Source of the DNA: Pseudolysinimonas_A sp041984585
GTDB lineage: Bacteria; Actinomycetota; Actinomycetes; Actinomycetales; Microbacteriaceae
Length of the DNA stretch: 14,820 nucleotides
NCBI GenBank assembly: GCA_041984585.1
Contig: JBHIXX010000049.1
Location: 1 to 14,820 of the forward strand
Direction of reading: 5' to 3'
The notes beneath the pieces were generated by a model. It was not told the DNA's origin and did no database searches. It saw nothing but the letters and a program-made list of their open reading frames with translations. Position 1 is the first letter of the stretch; each line of letters starts with the position of its first letter. The position numbers and the translations under genes were made by a program. This document shows positions 1 through 6,989 of the stretch, in pieces.

Positions 1-132
1 CGATCCGAGACAGCCCGCCGAGCAGCACTCCCCGCCTGGCTGCACTTCTACAATCAGCACCGGCCCCACACGGCCATCGGCAAGCTCCCGCCCATCACAC
101 GCCTCAACAACGTTCCTGGGCAGTACACCTAG
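1..132 (+). CDS. C-terminal end of an IS481-type transposase (continues left of the window)
   Basis: Frame 1 is open from the left edge to TAG at 130-132 and gives 43 residues. They include FYNQHRPHTAIG and then PPITRLNNV, the typical end of the DDE integrase core in IS481/IS3-like transposases; the NNV-G-Y ending fits IS481 best. Only the tail is in view, so an intact element cannot be told from a remnant. Just 33 bases separate the stop from the rmlB start, leaving little room for a terminal inverted repeat, and none was recognised. The family call rests on motif memory; that it is a transposase end is fairly sure. Confidence 0.82.
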   Translation, partial: RSETARRAALPAWLHFYNQHRPHTAIGKLPPITRLNNVPGQYT

Positions 133-135
133 ACT
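130..135 (+). promoter_or_regulatory. possible -10 box for the rmlB operon, overlapping the transposase stop
   Basis: TAGACT fits the actinobacterial -10 pattern TANNNT and shares its first three bases with the transposase stop codon. Initiation about 7 bases downstream would leave a short leader carrying the rmlB ribosome-binding site GGAGG at 154-158. No convincing -35 box lies 16-18 bases upstream, so this is a tentative call. Confidence 0.35.
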
Positions 136-165
136 GGCTCAGCCCAGCATTACGGAGGACCGATC

Positions 166-1152
166 GTGCGCATCCTCGTCACCGGCGGGGCCGGGTTCAT
201 CGGCTCCAACTTCGTCCGGCGCACCCTCGGCGACGCCTATCCCGGGCTCGAGGGCGCCGAGATCGTCGTCTACGACGCGCTCACCTATTCCGGCAACCTC
301 GAGAACCTCGCGCCGGTGGCCGACTCGGAGCGCTACTCGTTCGTGCACGGCGACATCCGCGACGCCGACCTGCTCGACCGCACCCTGCCGGGGATCGACG
401 CGATCGTGCACTTCGCCGCCGAGTCGCACGTCGACCGCTCGGTGCGTGACGCGGGGCCGTTCGTCGAGACCAACGTGGTCGGCACCCAGCGCCTGCTGGA
501 TGCCGCCCTGCGCGCCGGCACCTCGAGGTTCGTGCACGTGAGCACCGACGAGGTGTACGGCTCGATCGCCGAGGGCTCGTGGGACGAGGGGCGCCCGCTC
601 GAGCCGAACTCGCCGTACTCCGCGAGTAAGGCGTCGAGCGACCTGCTCGCCCGGTCGTTCCACCGCACCCACGGGATGAACGTCTCGATCACCCGCTGCT
701 CCAACAACTATGGGCCGTACCACTTCCCCGAGAAGGTCATCCCGCTGTTCGTGACCAACCTCATCGACGGGCTGCAGGTGCCGCTCTACGGCACGGGCGA
801 GAACGTGCGTGACTGGCTGCATGTCGACGACCACACCCGAGGGATCGCGATGGTGCTCACCGGCGGACGGGCCGGGGAGACCTACAACATCGGCGGCGGC
901 ACCGAGCTGACGAACCTCGAGCTCACCCGGATGCTGCTGGATGCCACCGGCGCCGACTGGTCGGCGGTCGACCGGGTCGAGGACCGCAAGGGCCACGACC
1001 TGCGCTACTCGGTGGACATCTCGAAGATCCGCTCCGAGCTCGGCTACGAGCCGCGGGTTCCGTTCGCCGAGGGCCTCGCCGACGTCGTGCAGTGGTACCG
1101 CGACCGCCGCGACTGGTGGGAGCCGCTCAAGGCGCGCGCGGCGCTCGCCTGA
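166..1152 (+). CDS. rmlB: dTDP-glucose 4,6-dehydratase
   Basis: Converts dTDP-glucose to dTDP-4-keto-6-deoxyglucose, the second step of dTDP-L-rhamnose synthesis, in the cytoplasm. The 328-residue length is normal for RmlB. The NAD-binding motif TGGAGFIG is at residues 6-13, the catalytic T-D-E lies within STDEVYG (126-132), and the SDR dyad Y151/K155 is in YSASK. The middle carries RCSNNYGPYHFPEK, a hallmark of RmlB. The GTG start at 166 is chosen because GGAGG at 154-158 sits 7 bases before it and the protein then begins directly with the Rossmann strand. The stop shares one base with the rmlD start, so the two genes are co-transcribed and probably translationally coupled. No rmlA or rmlC is in view. 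Confidence 0.97.
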   Translation: MRILVTGGAGFIGSNFVRRTLGDAYPGLEGAEIVVYDALTYSGNLENLAPVADSERYSFVHGDIRDADLLDRTLPGIDAIVHFAAESHVDRSVRDAGPFVETNVVGTQRLLDAALRAGTSRFVHVSTDEVYGSIAEGSWDEGRPLEPNSPYSASKASSDLLARSFHRTHGMNVSITRCSNNYGPYHFPEKVIPLFVTNLIDGLQVPLYGTGENVRDWLHVDDHTRGIAMVLTGGRAGETYNIGGGTELTNLELTRMLLDATGADWSAVDRVEDRKGHDLRYSVDISKIRSELGYEPRVPFAEGLADVVQWYRDRRDWWEPLKARAALA

Positions 1153-1994
1153 TGCGCGTCGTCGTCCTCGGCGCGCGCGGCATGCTCGGCACCGATCTGG
1201 TCGCCGAGTTCGCCGATCACGATGTCGCCGCCCACGGCAGCGAGGTGGACATCCGGGACGCCGACGCGGTCGCGCGGGCCATCGGCGGCGCCGACCTCGT
1301 GCTGAACGCGGCCGCGTATACGGGCGTCGACGCGGCCGAGGACGACGAGACCACCGCCACGGCCGTCAACGGCACCGGGGCCGGGATCGCGGCGGCCGCC
1401 GCGCACGCGACCGGTGCCCGGTTCGTGCAGTACTCCACGGACTACGTGTTCGACGGCTCCGCCAGGGAGCCCTACGCCGAAGACGCCCCCCTCGCTCCGA
1501 TCGGCGCCTACGGCCGCTCGAAGGCGGCGGGCGAGGCCGCGGTGCGCTCCGCCCATCCGGGAGCGTGGATCGTGCGCACGGCGTGGCTCTACGGCGCCTA
1601 CGGCGCGTGCTTCCCGCGCACGATGCTGCGACTGGCGGCGGAGCGGGATACGGTGTCCGTCGTGACCGACCAGATCGGCCAGCCGACCTGGACCCGCGAC
1701 GTGGCCCGGGCGACCCGCCGGTTGGCGGACGCCGACGCCCCCGCGGGCGTCTTCCATGCCACCGCCTCGGGGCGCGCCTCGTGGTTCGAGTTCGCCCGGG
1801 CCGTCTTCGACGAGGCTGGCCTCGACCCGGCCCGCGTGCTCCCGACGGACGGCGCCGCCTTCCCGCGCCGCGCGCCGCGCCCCGCGTTCTCCGTGCTGGG
1901 GCACGACGCCTGGGCCGCCGCCGGACTCCCGGAGCCGCAGGACTGGCGGGCCGCGCTCGCCGAGGCCGCCGCCAAGGGGGTGCTGGTCCCGTGA
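1152..1994 (+). CDS. rmlD: dTDP-4-dehydrorhamnose reductase
   Basis: Reduces dTDP-4-dehydro-L-rhamnose to dTDP-L-rhamnose with NAD(P)H, the last step of the pathway. The 280-residue length is typical for a stand-alone RmlD; it is not fused to an RmlC domain, as happens in some actinobacteria. The cofactor motif GARGMLG is at residues 7-13, STDYVFDG starts at residue 95, and the catalytic dyad Y120/K124 is in YGRSK. The frame is open further upstream, but ATG at 1152, in the TGATG overlap with the rmlB stop, starts right at the Rossmann strand MRVVVLG and is preferred. The gene overlaps the following glycosyltransferase by four bases (GTGA). Confidence 0.95.
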   Translation: MRVVVLGARGMLGTDLVAEFADHDVAAHGSEVDIRDADAVARAIGGADLVLNAAAYTGVDAAEDDETTATAVNGTGAGIAAAAAHATGARFVQYSTDYVFDGSAREPYAEDAPLAPIGAYGRSKAAGEAAVRSAHPGAWIVRTAWLYGAYGACFPRTMLRLAAERDTVSVVTDQIGQPTWTRDVARATRRLADADAPAGVFHATASGRASWFEFARAVFDEAGLDPARVLPTDGAAFPRRAPRPAFSVLGHDAWAAAGLPEPQDWRAALAEAAAKGVLVP

Positions 1995-3130
1995 GCACGC
2001 TGCGCGTCATCCTCGACCAGATGGTCGCCCCCGTCCCCGGCGGGATCGGGCGGTACACCGAAGAGCTCACCCGGGCGCTCATCGCGACCGCCCCGCGCGG
2101 CTCGAGTGTGGCCGGCGTGGTCGCCGCATCGCCCGAGGACGACTACGCCCTCATCGCCGAGCGGCTGCCGGGTCTCGACGGGCTGTTCAAGAACGCGCTC
2201 GCCCGCCGCGAGCTGGCCGCGGCCTGGCAGCACGGCTTCACCCGGCTCCCCGGCCGCGGGATGGTGCACTCGCCGAGCCTGCTGGCGCCGCTGTACCGCC
2301 ACGACCGGCACATCACGCCCGGCGAGCAGACCGTGGTCACCCTGCACGACGTCGTGCCGTGGACGCACCCCGAGACGCTCACCCCGCGCGGGGTGTCCTG
2401 GCACAAGGCGATGGCCAGGCGCGCCGAGCGGTACGCCGACGCGATCGTCGTGCCGACCCACGCCGTCGCCGCGGAGATCAGCCAGATCCTCGCGGTCGAG
2501 GATCGGGTGCGGGTGATCGGCGGGGCCGTCGGCACCGCGCTCGCCCTGCCCGACGACGCCGACGCGCGCGCCGCGGAGCTGGGACTGCCCGAGCGCTACC
2601 TGCTCGCGGTCGGCACGCTCGAGCCGCGGAAGGGCCTCGAGCCGCTCATCCGCTCGCTCGCCCTCGGCGTGCCCGACGACGTGCCGTTGCTCGTAGTCGG
2701 CTCGCCCGGCTGGGGCGGGGTCGACGCGGCCGCGATCGCCGCGGACGCCGGCCTGGCCGAGGACCGCGTGCGCGTACTGGGACGCGTCGACGACGCGGAC
2801 CTCGCCGTCGCCCTCGACCGGGCGAGCGTGTTCGCGTTCCCGAGTCTCGCCGAGGGGTTCGGGCTGCCGGTGATCGAGGCGTTCTCCTTCGGGACGCCCG
2901 TGGTGCACTCCGACGCCCCCGCGGTCTCGGAGGTCGCGGCGGGTGCCGGACTCGAGGTTCCCCTCGATGACGCCGACGGCTACCCCCAGCGCCTGGCGGA
3001 TGCCATCCGGTCGGTTCTCGACGATCCGCAGCTGGCGGAGCGCCTGTCGGTGGAGGGCCGGGATCGCTCGGGCGCGTTCTCCTGGCGCGACTCGGCCGAG
3101 AAGGTCTGGCAGCTGCACGCCGACCTCTGA
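1991..3130 (+). CDS. GT4-type (GT-B fold) glycosyltransferase
   Basis: Probable cytosolic transferase moving a sugar from a nucleotide donor onto a cell-envelope glycan or lipid intermediate. It has 379 residues, a normal length. The N-terminal domain begins with a glycine-rich acceptor-side loop (PVPGGIGRYTEEL). The C-terminal donor domain has GTLEPRKGL near residues 207-215 and the retaining-GT4 E-x7-E motif in EGFGLPVIE, with E288 and E296. The GTG start overlaps the rmlD stop as GTGA, so this is the third gene of the rml operon. A rhamnosyl or other 6-deoxysugar transfer is plausible from this context, but donor and acceptor cannot be read from the sequence; mannosyltransferase is an alternative. 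Confidence 0.9.
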   Translation: MSTLRVILDQMVAPVPGGIGRYTEELTRALIATAPRGSSVAGVVAASPEDDYALIAERLPGLDGLFKNALARRELAAAWQHGFTRLPGRGMVHSPSLLAPLYRHDRHITPGEQTVVTLHDVVPWTHPETLTPRGVSWHKAMARRAERYADAIVVPTHAVAAEISQILAVEDRVRVIGGAVGTALALPDDADARAAELGLPERYLLAVGTLEPRKGLEPLIRSLALGVPDDVPLLVVGSPGWGGVDAAAIAADAGLAEDRVRVLGRVDDADLAVALDRASVFAFPSLAEGFGLPVIEAFSFGTPVVHSDAPAVSEVAAGAGLEVPLDDADGYPQRLADAIRSVLDDPQLAERLSVEGRDRSGAFSWRDSAEKVWQLHADL

Positions 3131-3142
3131 GCCGCGCCCGCC

Positions 3143-3159
3143 CGCGCCGCCCCGGCGCG
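3143..3159. terminator. possible hairpin terminator between convergent genes
   Basis: CGCGCC (3143-3148) and GGCGCG (3154-3159) form a perfect 6-bp stem with a 5-base loop. It lies in the 55-base gap between the convergent glycosyltransferase and LCP genes. There is no real T-run, only TTCCC after it on the + strand, so it is a weak call based on position and symmetry. Confidence 0.35.
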
Positions 3160-3185
3160 TTCCCGGCCCGAGCGCAGTCGCCCGC

Positions 3186-4550
3186 TCAGGGCGTCGGCGA
3201 GGGCGTCACCGGCGCGGTCATCTCGGCGACGGTCGTCTGGATGAGGGCGAAGTCGGGGCGGATGGTCGTCCACTCGTCGGGCACGAAGTCGAGCGTCTCG
3301 AGCGGCAGCTCCTTCGCCAGCACCGCCAGCTCGACGAAGTGGGACAGCATCGCCTGCGGGATGTCGGTGGTGACGAGCGACGACCCGGCCGCGGCGATCT
3401 CGTTGAAGCGCAGCAGCACGTTGGCCGGCTCCATCTGGGCGAGGATCGCCTGCTGCAGCTCCCGCTGACGCGCCATCCGATCGAAGTCGCTCGTCCCGTG
3501 CCGCGATCGCGCGTACCAGAGCGCCGTGTACCCGTCCATGTGCTGCAGGCCCGGCTCGATCCAGCCCTCGACGTCGGTCGGGTTGCCGGCCGCGTCCTCA
3601 CCGCCTTCGATCGGCAGGCGCTCGGTGACCTCGATGTCGACGCCGCCGAGCGCGTCGACGAGGCGGGTGAACCCCTGCATGTCGATCAGCACGTAGTACT
3701 GCATCGGCAGCCCGAGCACGCCCTCGACCGCGTCGCGCATCGCCTCGACCCCGGGGGTGCTGCCCGCCGCGGCCGCCTCCGGGTAGAGGTCGGGATGCTC
3801 CTCGCCGTAGGTGTAGAGGTAGCTGATCAGGCAGTCGACCCCGCAGTCGTAGCCGGTCGGGAACGGCCCCCACAGCGGGGAGTCGGCGGCGAACGGCACG
3901 CGCTGCATGTTGCGCGGGATTCCGAAGATCACGGTCGAGCCGGTCGCCGCGTCGATGCTCGCCACCGAGATGCTGTCGGGGCGCAGGCCGAGTCGATCGG
4001 GTCCGGCGTCGCCGCCGAGCAGCAGGATGTTGTAGCGCCCGTCGATCGGCTCGGCGATCTGCCCATCGCCGAACACCTCGCCCAGAACGCCGAGCGCCGC
4101 CACCCCGCGACTCGCCGCCAGCCCGGCGCCGCCCGAGACCGCGACGAGCGCGACGACTGCGACCAGCGCGACGCCGGCCCGCGCGGCGGGCGCCACGGAC
4201 ACGAACCGGACGAGGCGCAGGGTGTCGAGCGTCAGCACGGTCCAGAGCGCCGCGTAGAACACGAGCAGGGCCACCAGGACGCTGAGCGGGATGGTCATCG
4301 TCACCAGGGACAGCAGGATCGTCCGGTCGACGAGCGCCGTCACCACCGCCGCGGCCACGAGCAGCCACCAGACCAGCGTCGTCGCCAGGCCGAAGCGCCC
4401 CAGCCGGCGGCTGCCGGCGAGAACCTGGGCCGAGCCGGGGATCAGGACGTTGAGCGTGACCAGCCACCACGCCCGGCGGGTCATCACCCGCGGCGACCGG
4501 GTGTCGGGATGCCGCACCGGGAGCTCCGCGCTCACGGGCCGAACGCTCAC
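3186..4550 (-). CDS. LCP (LytR-CpsA-Psr) family cell-wall glycopolymer ligase
   Basis: LCP proteins transfer lipid-linked glycopolymers (teichoic acid, arabinogalactan, capsule) onto peptidoglycan outside the membrane. As called it has 454 residues. The N-terminus has several hydrophobic spans (about residues 28-46, 54-74, 78-108 and 125-146), more than the single anchor of classic LCPs. The extracellular LCP domain starts near residue 172 with YNILLLGGDAG, followed by R190-P-D192, then IPRN, and later WYARSRH with DFDRMARQRE, all family hallmarks for phosphate and metal binding. GTG at 4550 overlaps the purE stop as GTGA but lacks a nearby ribosome-binding site. GTG at 4517 has GGAG six bases upstream, and ATG at 4484 is another option. 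Function is clear; start and glycan are not. Confidence 0.93.
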   Translation of the reverse strand: MSVRPVSAELPVRHPDTRSPRVMTRRAWWLVTLNVLIPGSAQVLAGSRRLGRFGLATTLVWWLLVAAAVVTALVDRTILLSLVTMTIPLSVLVALLVFYAALWTVLTLDTLRLVRFVSVAPAARAGVALVAVVALVAVSGGAGLAASRGVAALGVLGEVFGDGQIAEPIDGRYNILLLGGDAGPDRLGLRPDSISVASIDAATGSTVIFGIPRNMQRVPFAADSPLWGPFPTGYDCGVDCLISYLYTYGEEHPDLYPEAAAAGSTPGVEAMRDAVEGVLGLPMQYYVLIDMQGFTRLVDALGGVDIEVTERLPIEGGEDAAGNPTDVEGWIEPGLQHMDGYTALWYARSRHGTSDFDRMARQRELQQAILAQMEPANVLLRFNEIAAAGSSLVTTDIPQAMLSHFVELAVLAKELPLETLDFVPDEWTTIRPDFALIQTTVAEMTAPVTPSPTP

Positions 4551-5032
4551 GAGCCCAGGCGGGCGTTCTTCTCCGCGACCAGCGCCTCGAGCGCCGCGGT
4601 GTGCTCGGCGAGCTTCGCGGTCAGGCCGGGGTCGCCGGAGGCGAGCATCCGCACCGCGAGCAGTCCGGCGTTGCGGGCGCCGCCGATCGCGACCGTCGCC
4701 ACCGGGATGCCGGCCGGCATCTGCACGATCGACAGCAGCGAGTCGAGGCCGTCGAGCTTCGCCAACGGCACCGGGACGCCGATGACCGGAAGGGTCGTCA
4801 CCGAGGCGAGCATTCCCGGCAGGTGGGCGGCTCCGCCCGCCCCCGCGATGATCACCCGGATGCCGCGGTCGGCCGCCTCGGAGCCGAACTCGATCATCCG
4901 GCGCGGCGTGCGATGCGCCGACACGATCTCGACCTCGTGCTCGATGCCGAACTCGGCGAGCGCGTCGGCCGCCGCCTGCATGACGGGCAGGTCGGAGTCC
5001 GACCCCATGACGACGGAGACGAGCGCGGGCAC
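4547..5032 (-). CDS. purE: 5-(carboxyamino)imidazole ribonucleotide mutase
   Basis: Class I PurE moves the carboxyl group of N5-CAIR (made by PurK) to give CAIR in de novo purine synthesis. The 161-residue length is standard. Visible motifs are MGSDSD (residues 9-14, substrate phosphate binding), SAHRTP (38-43, with the catalytic H40) and AGAGGAAHLPG. Its partner purK lies 99 bases upstream on the same strand. GTG at 5032 gives the canonical N-terminus. There is no good ribosome-binding site, but a TAGCAT box sits six bases before the codon, suggesting a leaderless mRNA. The stop overlaps the LCP gene start by four bases. Confidence 0.97.
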   Translation of the reverse strand: MPALVSVVMGSDSDLPVMQAAADALAEFGIEHEVEIVSAHRTPRRMIEFGSEAADRGIRVIIAGAGGAAHLPGMLASVTTLPVIGVPVPLAKLDGLDSLLSIVQMPAGIPVATVAIGGARNAGLLAVRMLASGDPGLTAKLAEHTAALEALVAEKNARLGS

Positions 5033-5038
5033 GCGCCC

Positions 5039-5044
5039 ATGCTA
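5039..5044 (-). promoter_or_regulatory. -10 box of a leaderless promoter for purE
   Basis: On the minus strand TAGCAT (TANNNT) is followed by six bases and then the purE GTG at 5032. Transcription would start at or next to the start codon. No -35 match is evident. The same geometry recurs before gtrA, birA, the GT2 at 11110 and the carboxylase beta gene. Confidence 0.55.
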
Positions 5045-5060
5045 GGCGCGCACCCCGCGA

Positions 5061-5098
5061 GGCCGGGCGCGGCGCGCACGGAACGACGCGACCCGGCC
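5061..5098. terminator. weak hairpin between purK and purE
   Basis: GGCCGGG (5061-5067) and CCCGGCC (5092-5098) are perfect 7-bp arms enclosing a 24-base GC-rich loop. It lies in the 99-base gap after the purK stop and could attenuate purK read-through ahead of the separate purE promoter. No T-run follows on either strand, so the function is uncertain. Confidence 0.25.
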
Positions 5099-5131
5099 GA
5101 CGTGTGATGGGGGCCGACTCGACGGAGGCGA

Positions 5132-6256
5132 TCAGCCCGCGAAGTACTCCGCGGCGTCGCGCGCGGCGGCGAGCACCGTCTCTCGGTCGTCGCCGACGGC
5201 GGTGACATGGCCCACCTTGCGTCCCGGGCGCGACGCCTTGCCGTAGGCGTGCATCTTCACTCCGGGATGCACCGCCATCGCATCCGGGTACCGCGACGGG
5301 ATGTCGCCGCCGACCGGACCGCCGAGCACGTTCACCATGACCGCCCACGGCGACCGCGCGGCCGTGTCGCCGAGGGGAAGGTCGAGCACCGCACGCAGGT
5401 GCTGCTCGAACTGGCCGGTCACCGCCCCGTCGATCGTCCAATGCCCGCTGTTGTGCGGGCGCATCGCCAGCTCGTTGACCAGAAGGCGACCGTCGGCGGT
5501 CTCGAACAGCTCCACCGCGAGCACCCCGGTGACGCCCAGCCCGTCGGCGACGAGTCGGGCGATGCGCTCCGCCTCTCCCGCCACCGCCTCGGCGTCCGGC
5601 GCGGGGGCCGTCACCTCGGCGCACACCCCGTCGCGCTGCACCGTCTCGACGAGGTCCCAGGCGCGGATCTCGCCCGAGGGCCGCCGAGCGACCAGCTGCG
5701 CCAGCTCCCGGCGGAAGTCCACCAGCTCCTCGACGAGCAGCACGCCGTGGTCGGCGAACCAGTCGTAGGCCTCGCGCGCCTCGCTTACGACGCGCACCCC
5801 CTTGCCGTCGTAGCCGCCGCGGGGCGTCTTCACGACGGCGGCACCGTCGTGGTCGTCGAGGAACTCGCTGAGCTCCACCGGGTCGCGCACCGCGGCCCAC
5901 GCCGGCACCGGAACGCCCAGCGCACCGAGCCGCTCCCGCATGACGATCTTGTCCTGGGCGCAGGCGAGCGGATCCGGCCCGGGGCGCACCGGGACGCCGT
6001 CGGCGAGCACCGCGGCGAGGACCTCCTGCGGCACGTGTTCGTGGTCGAAGGTGAGCACGTCGACCCCGGCCGCGAAGGCGCGGACCGTCTCGGCATCCCG
6101 GTAGTCGCCCACCGCGGTCGCGCCGAGCGCCGCCGACGACCCCTCCTGCTCGGCCAGCACCCGGATCTCGATCCCGAGCGCGACAGCCGGGGGGATCATC
6201 ATCCGCGCGAGCTGTCCGCCTCCGACGACTCCGACGACTCCGACGACCGAACCCAT
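5132..6256 (-). CDS. purK: N5-carboxyaminoimidazole ribonucleotide synthase
   Basis: ATP-grasp enzyme that carboxylates AIR with bicarbonate and ATP to N5-CAIR, the substrate of PurE. It has 374 residues, a normal length. The N-terminus carries VGGGQLARMM, the PurK signature. The ATP-grasp core includes KTPRGGYDGKGV, and the C-terminal half has the family hallmark ELAMRPHNSGHWTIDG (about residues 262-277). ATG at 6256 is chosen because the signature follows within 12 residues; the in-frame upstream codon at 6301 would add a stretch that lies inside the preceding gene. The start is four bases after the upstream GT2 stop, so co-transcription is likely. Codons 4-12 come from a perfect 9-bp triplication, giving VVGVVGVVG. 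Confidence 0.96.
   Translation of the reverse strand: MGSVVGVVGVVGGGQLARMMIPPAVALGIEIRVLAEQEGSSAALGATAVGDYRDAETVRAFAAGVDVLTFDHEHVPQEVLAAVLADGVPVRPGPDPLACAQDKIVMRERLGALGVPVPAWAAVRDPVELSEFLDDHDGAAVVKTPRGGYDGKGVRVVSEAREAYDWFADHGVLLVEELVDFRRELAQLVARRPSGEIRAWDLVETVQRDGVCAEVTAPAPDAEAVAGEAERIARLVADGLGVTGVLAVELFETADGRLLVNELAMRPHNSGHWTIDGAVTGQFEQHLRAVLDLPLGDTAARSPWAVMVNVLGGPVGGDIPSRYPDAMAVHPGVKMHAYGKASRPGRKVGHVTAVGDDRETVLAAARDAAEYFAG
6221..6247. repeat. three perfect 9-bp tandem repeats at the start of purK
   Basis: TCCGACGAC occurs three times without a mismatch at 6221-6229, 6230-6238 and 6239-6247. On the minus strand each unit reads GTCGTCGGA and encodes Val-Val-Gly. The unit length keeps the frame, so copy-number change would lengthen or shorten the first beta-strand region of PurK without breaking it. 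Confidence 0.9.
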
Positions 6257-6260
6257 CGGC

Positions 6261-6989
6261 TCAGTATCCGTCCTCGGGCGGTCGCCGGCGCGATCCCTCA
6301 CGTATGCGGGTCGTGAACAGGATCCACAGCGCCTCGACCCCGTCCCACGCGGTGATCTTCTTGCCCTCTTCGCGGGTGCGTGCGCGGTAGCTGATCGGCA
6401 CCTCGTAGGGACGGTAGCCGCGCGCCAGCAGCTTCCCGGTCACCTCGGCCTCCATGCCGAACCCGCGCTGCTTCACCTTGAGCGAGCGGTACAGCTTGAG
6501 GGGCATCAGCTTGAAGCAGGTCTCAAGGTCGGAGATGTAGGCGTTGAACAGGATGTTCGCGGCGAGGGTGACGCCCTTGTTGCCCTGCACGTACCAGAAC
6601 GAGTACGACGTGTGGCTGCCGAACGACCGGGTTCCGTAGACGACGCGCGCCTCGCCCGCGACGACCGGCTCGAGCAACGCCGGGATGTCGGAGGGCTTGT
6701 ACTCCTCGTCGGCGTCGCAGATGATCATGAACTCGCCGATGGCCTCGTCCACCGCGCGGGCGATCGCGGCGCCCTTGCCCTGGTTCTTGTGCTGGTGGAA
6801 CACCCGCACGCGCGGGTCCGTCTGCGCGTCGAGGATCTCCGCCGTGCGGTCCTTGCTGCCGTCGTTCACGATGACGAGCTCATAGCTGACCGGATACTCG
6901 ACCGCGAGGACCCGGTCTATGGCCTTCTGGAGGGTCGCCTCTTCGTTATATGCCGGCATCAGGATCGAGAGCCGGGGTGTCGCGCTCAT
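6261..6989 (-). CDS. family 2 glycosyltransferase (polyprenyl-phosphate sugar synthase-like)
   Basis: GT-A fold enzyme of the DPM/DPG-synthase-like group, which commonly moves a sugar from a nucleotide donor to polyprenyl phosphate on the inner face of the membrane. It has 242 residues. Motifs are PAYNEEATL (12-20), VNDGSKDRT (41-49), NQGKGAA (69-75) and the metal-binding D92-A-D94 followed by EEYKPSDI. No C-terminal membrane spans are seen, unlike GtrB or ArnC. ATG at 6989 overlaps the stop of the upstream UXS-like SDR as ATGA, so the two are made together and that enzyme's product is a natural donor candidate. purK follows four bases after the stop. Donor and acceptor are inferred. Confidence 0.9.
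   Translation of the reverse strand: MSATPRLSILMPAYNEEATLQKAIDRVLAVEYPVSYELVIVNDGSKDRTAEILDAQTDPRVRVFHQHKNQGKGAAIARAVDEAIGEFMIICDADEEYKPSDIPALLEPVVAGEARVVYGTRSFGSHTSYSFWYVQGNKGVTLAANILFNAYISDLETCFKLMPLKLYRSLKVKQRGFGMEAEVTGKLLARGYRPYEVPISYRARTREEGKKITAWDGVEALWILFTTRIREGSRRRPPEDGY

Noticed and set aside
941..1990. Upstream in-frame extension of the GT4 gene through rmlB and rmlD, giving a 729-residue protein.
   Set aside because: The added part is low-complexity Arg/Gly/Ala sequence overlapping two real genes; GTG at 1991 gives a normal GT4 length and a GTGA overlap.
3186..5045. Long plus-strand frames antisense to the LCP and purE genes.
   Set aside because: They lack motifs and show shadow composition; the minus-strand products are clearly identified.
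4551..5900. Upstream extension of the LCP frame across purE and purK to about 904 residues.
   Set aside because: The extra sequence is a shadow of purE and purK and has no domain; the LCP family N-terminus begins with the membrane spans near 4484.
6257..6301. purK starting at the in-frame codon at 6301.
   Set aside because: It would overlap the GT2 gene by about 40 bases and place the PurK signature too far from the N-terminus; ATG at 6256 fits the family.
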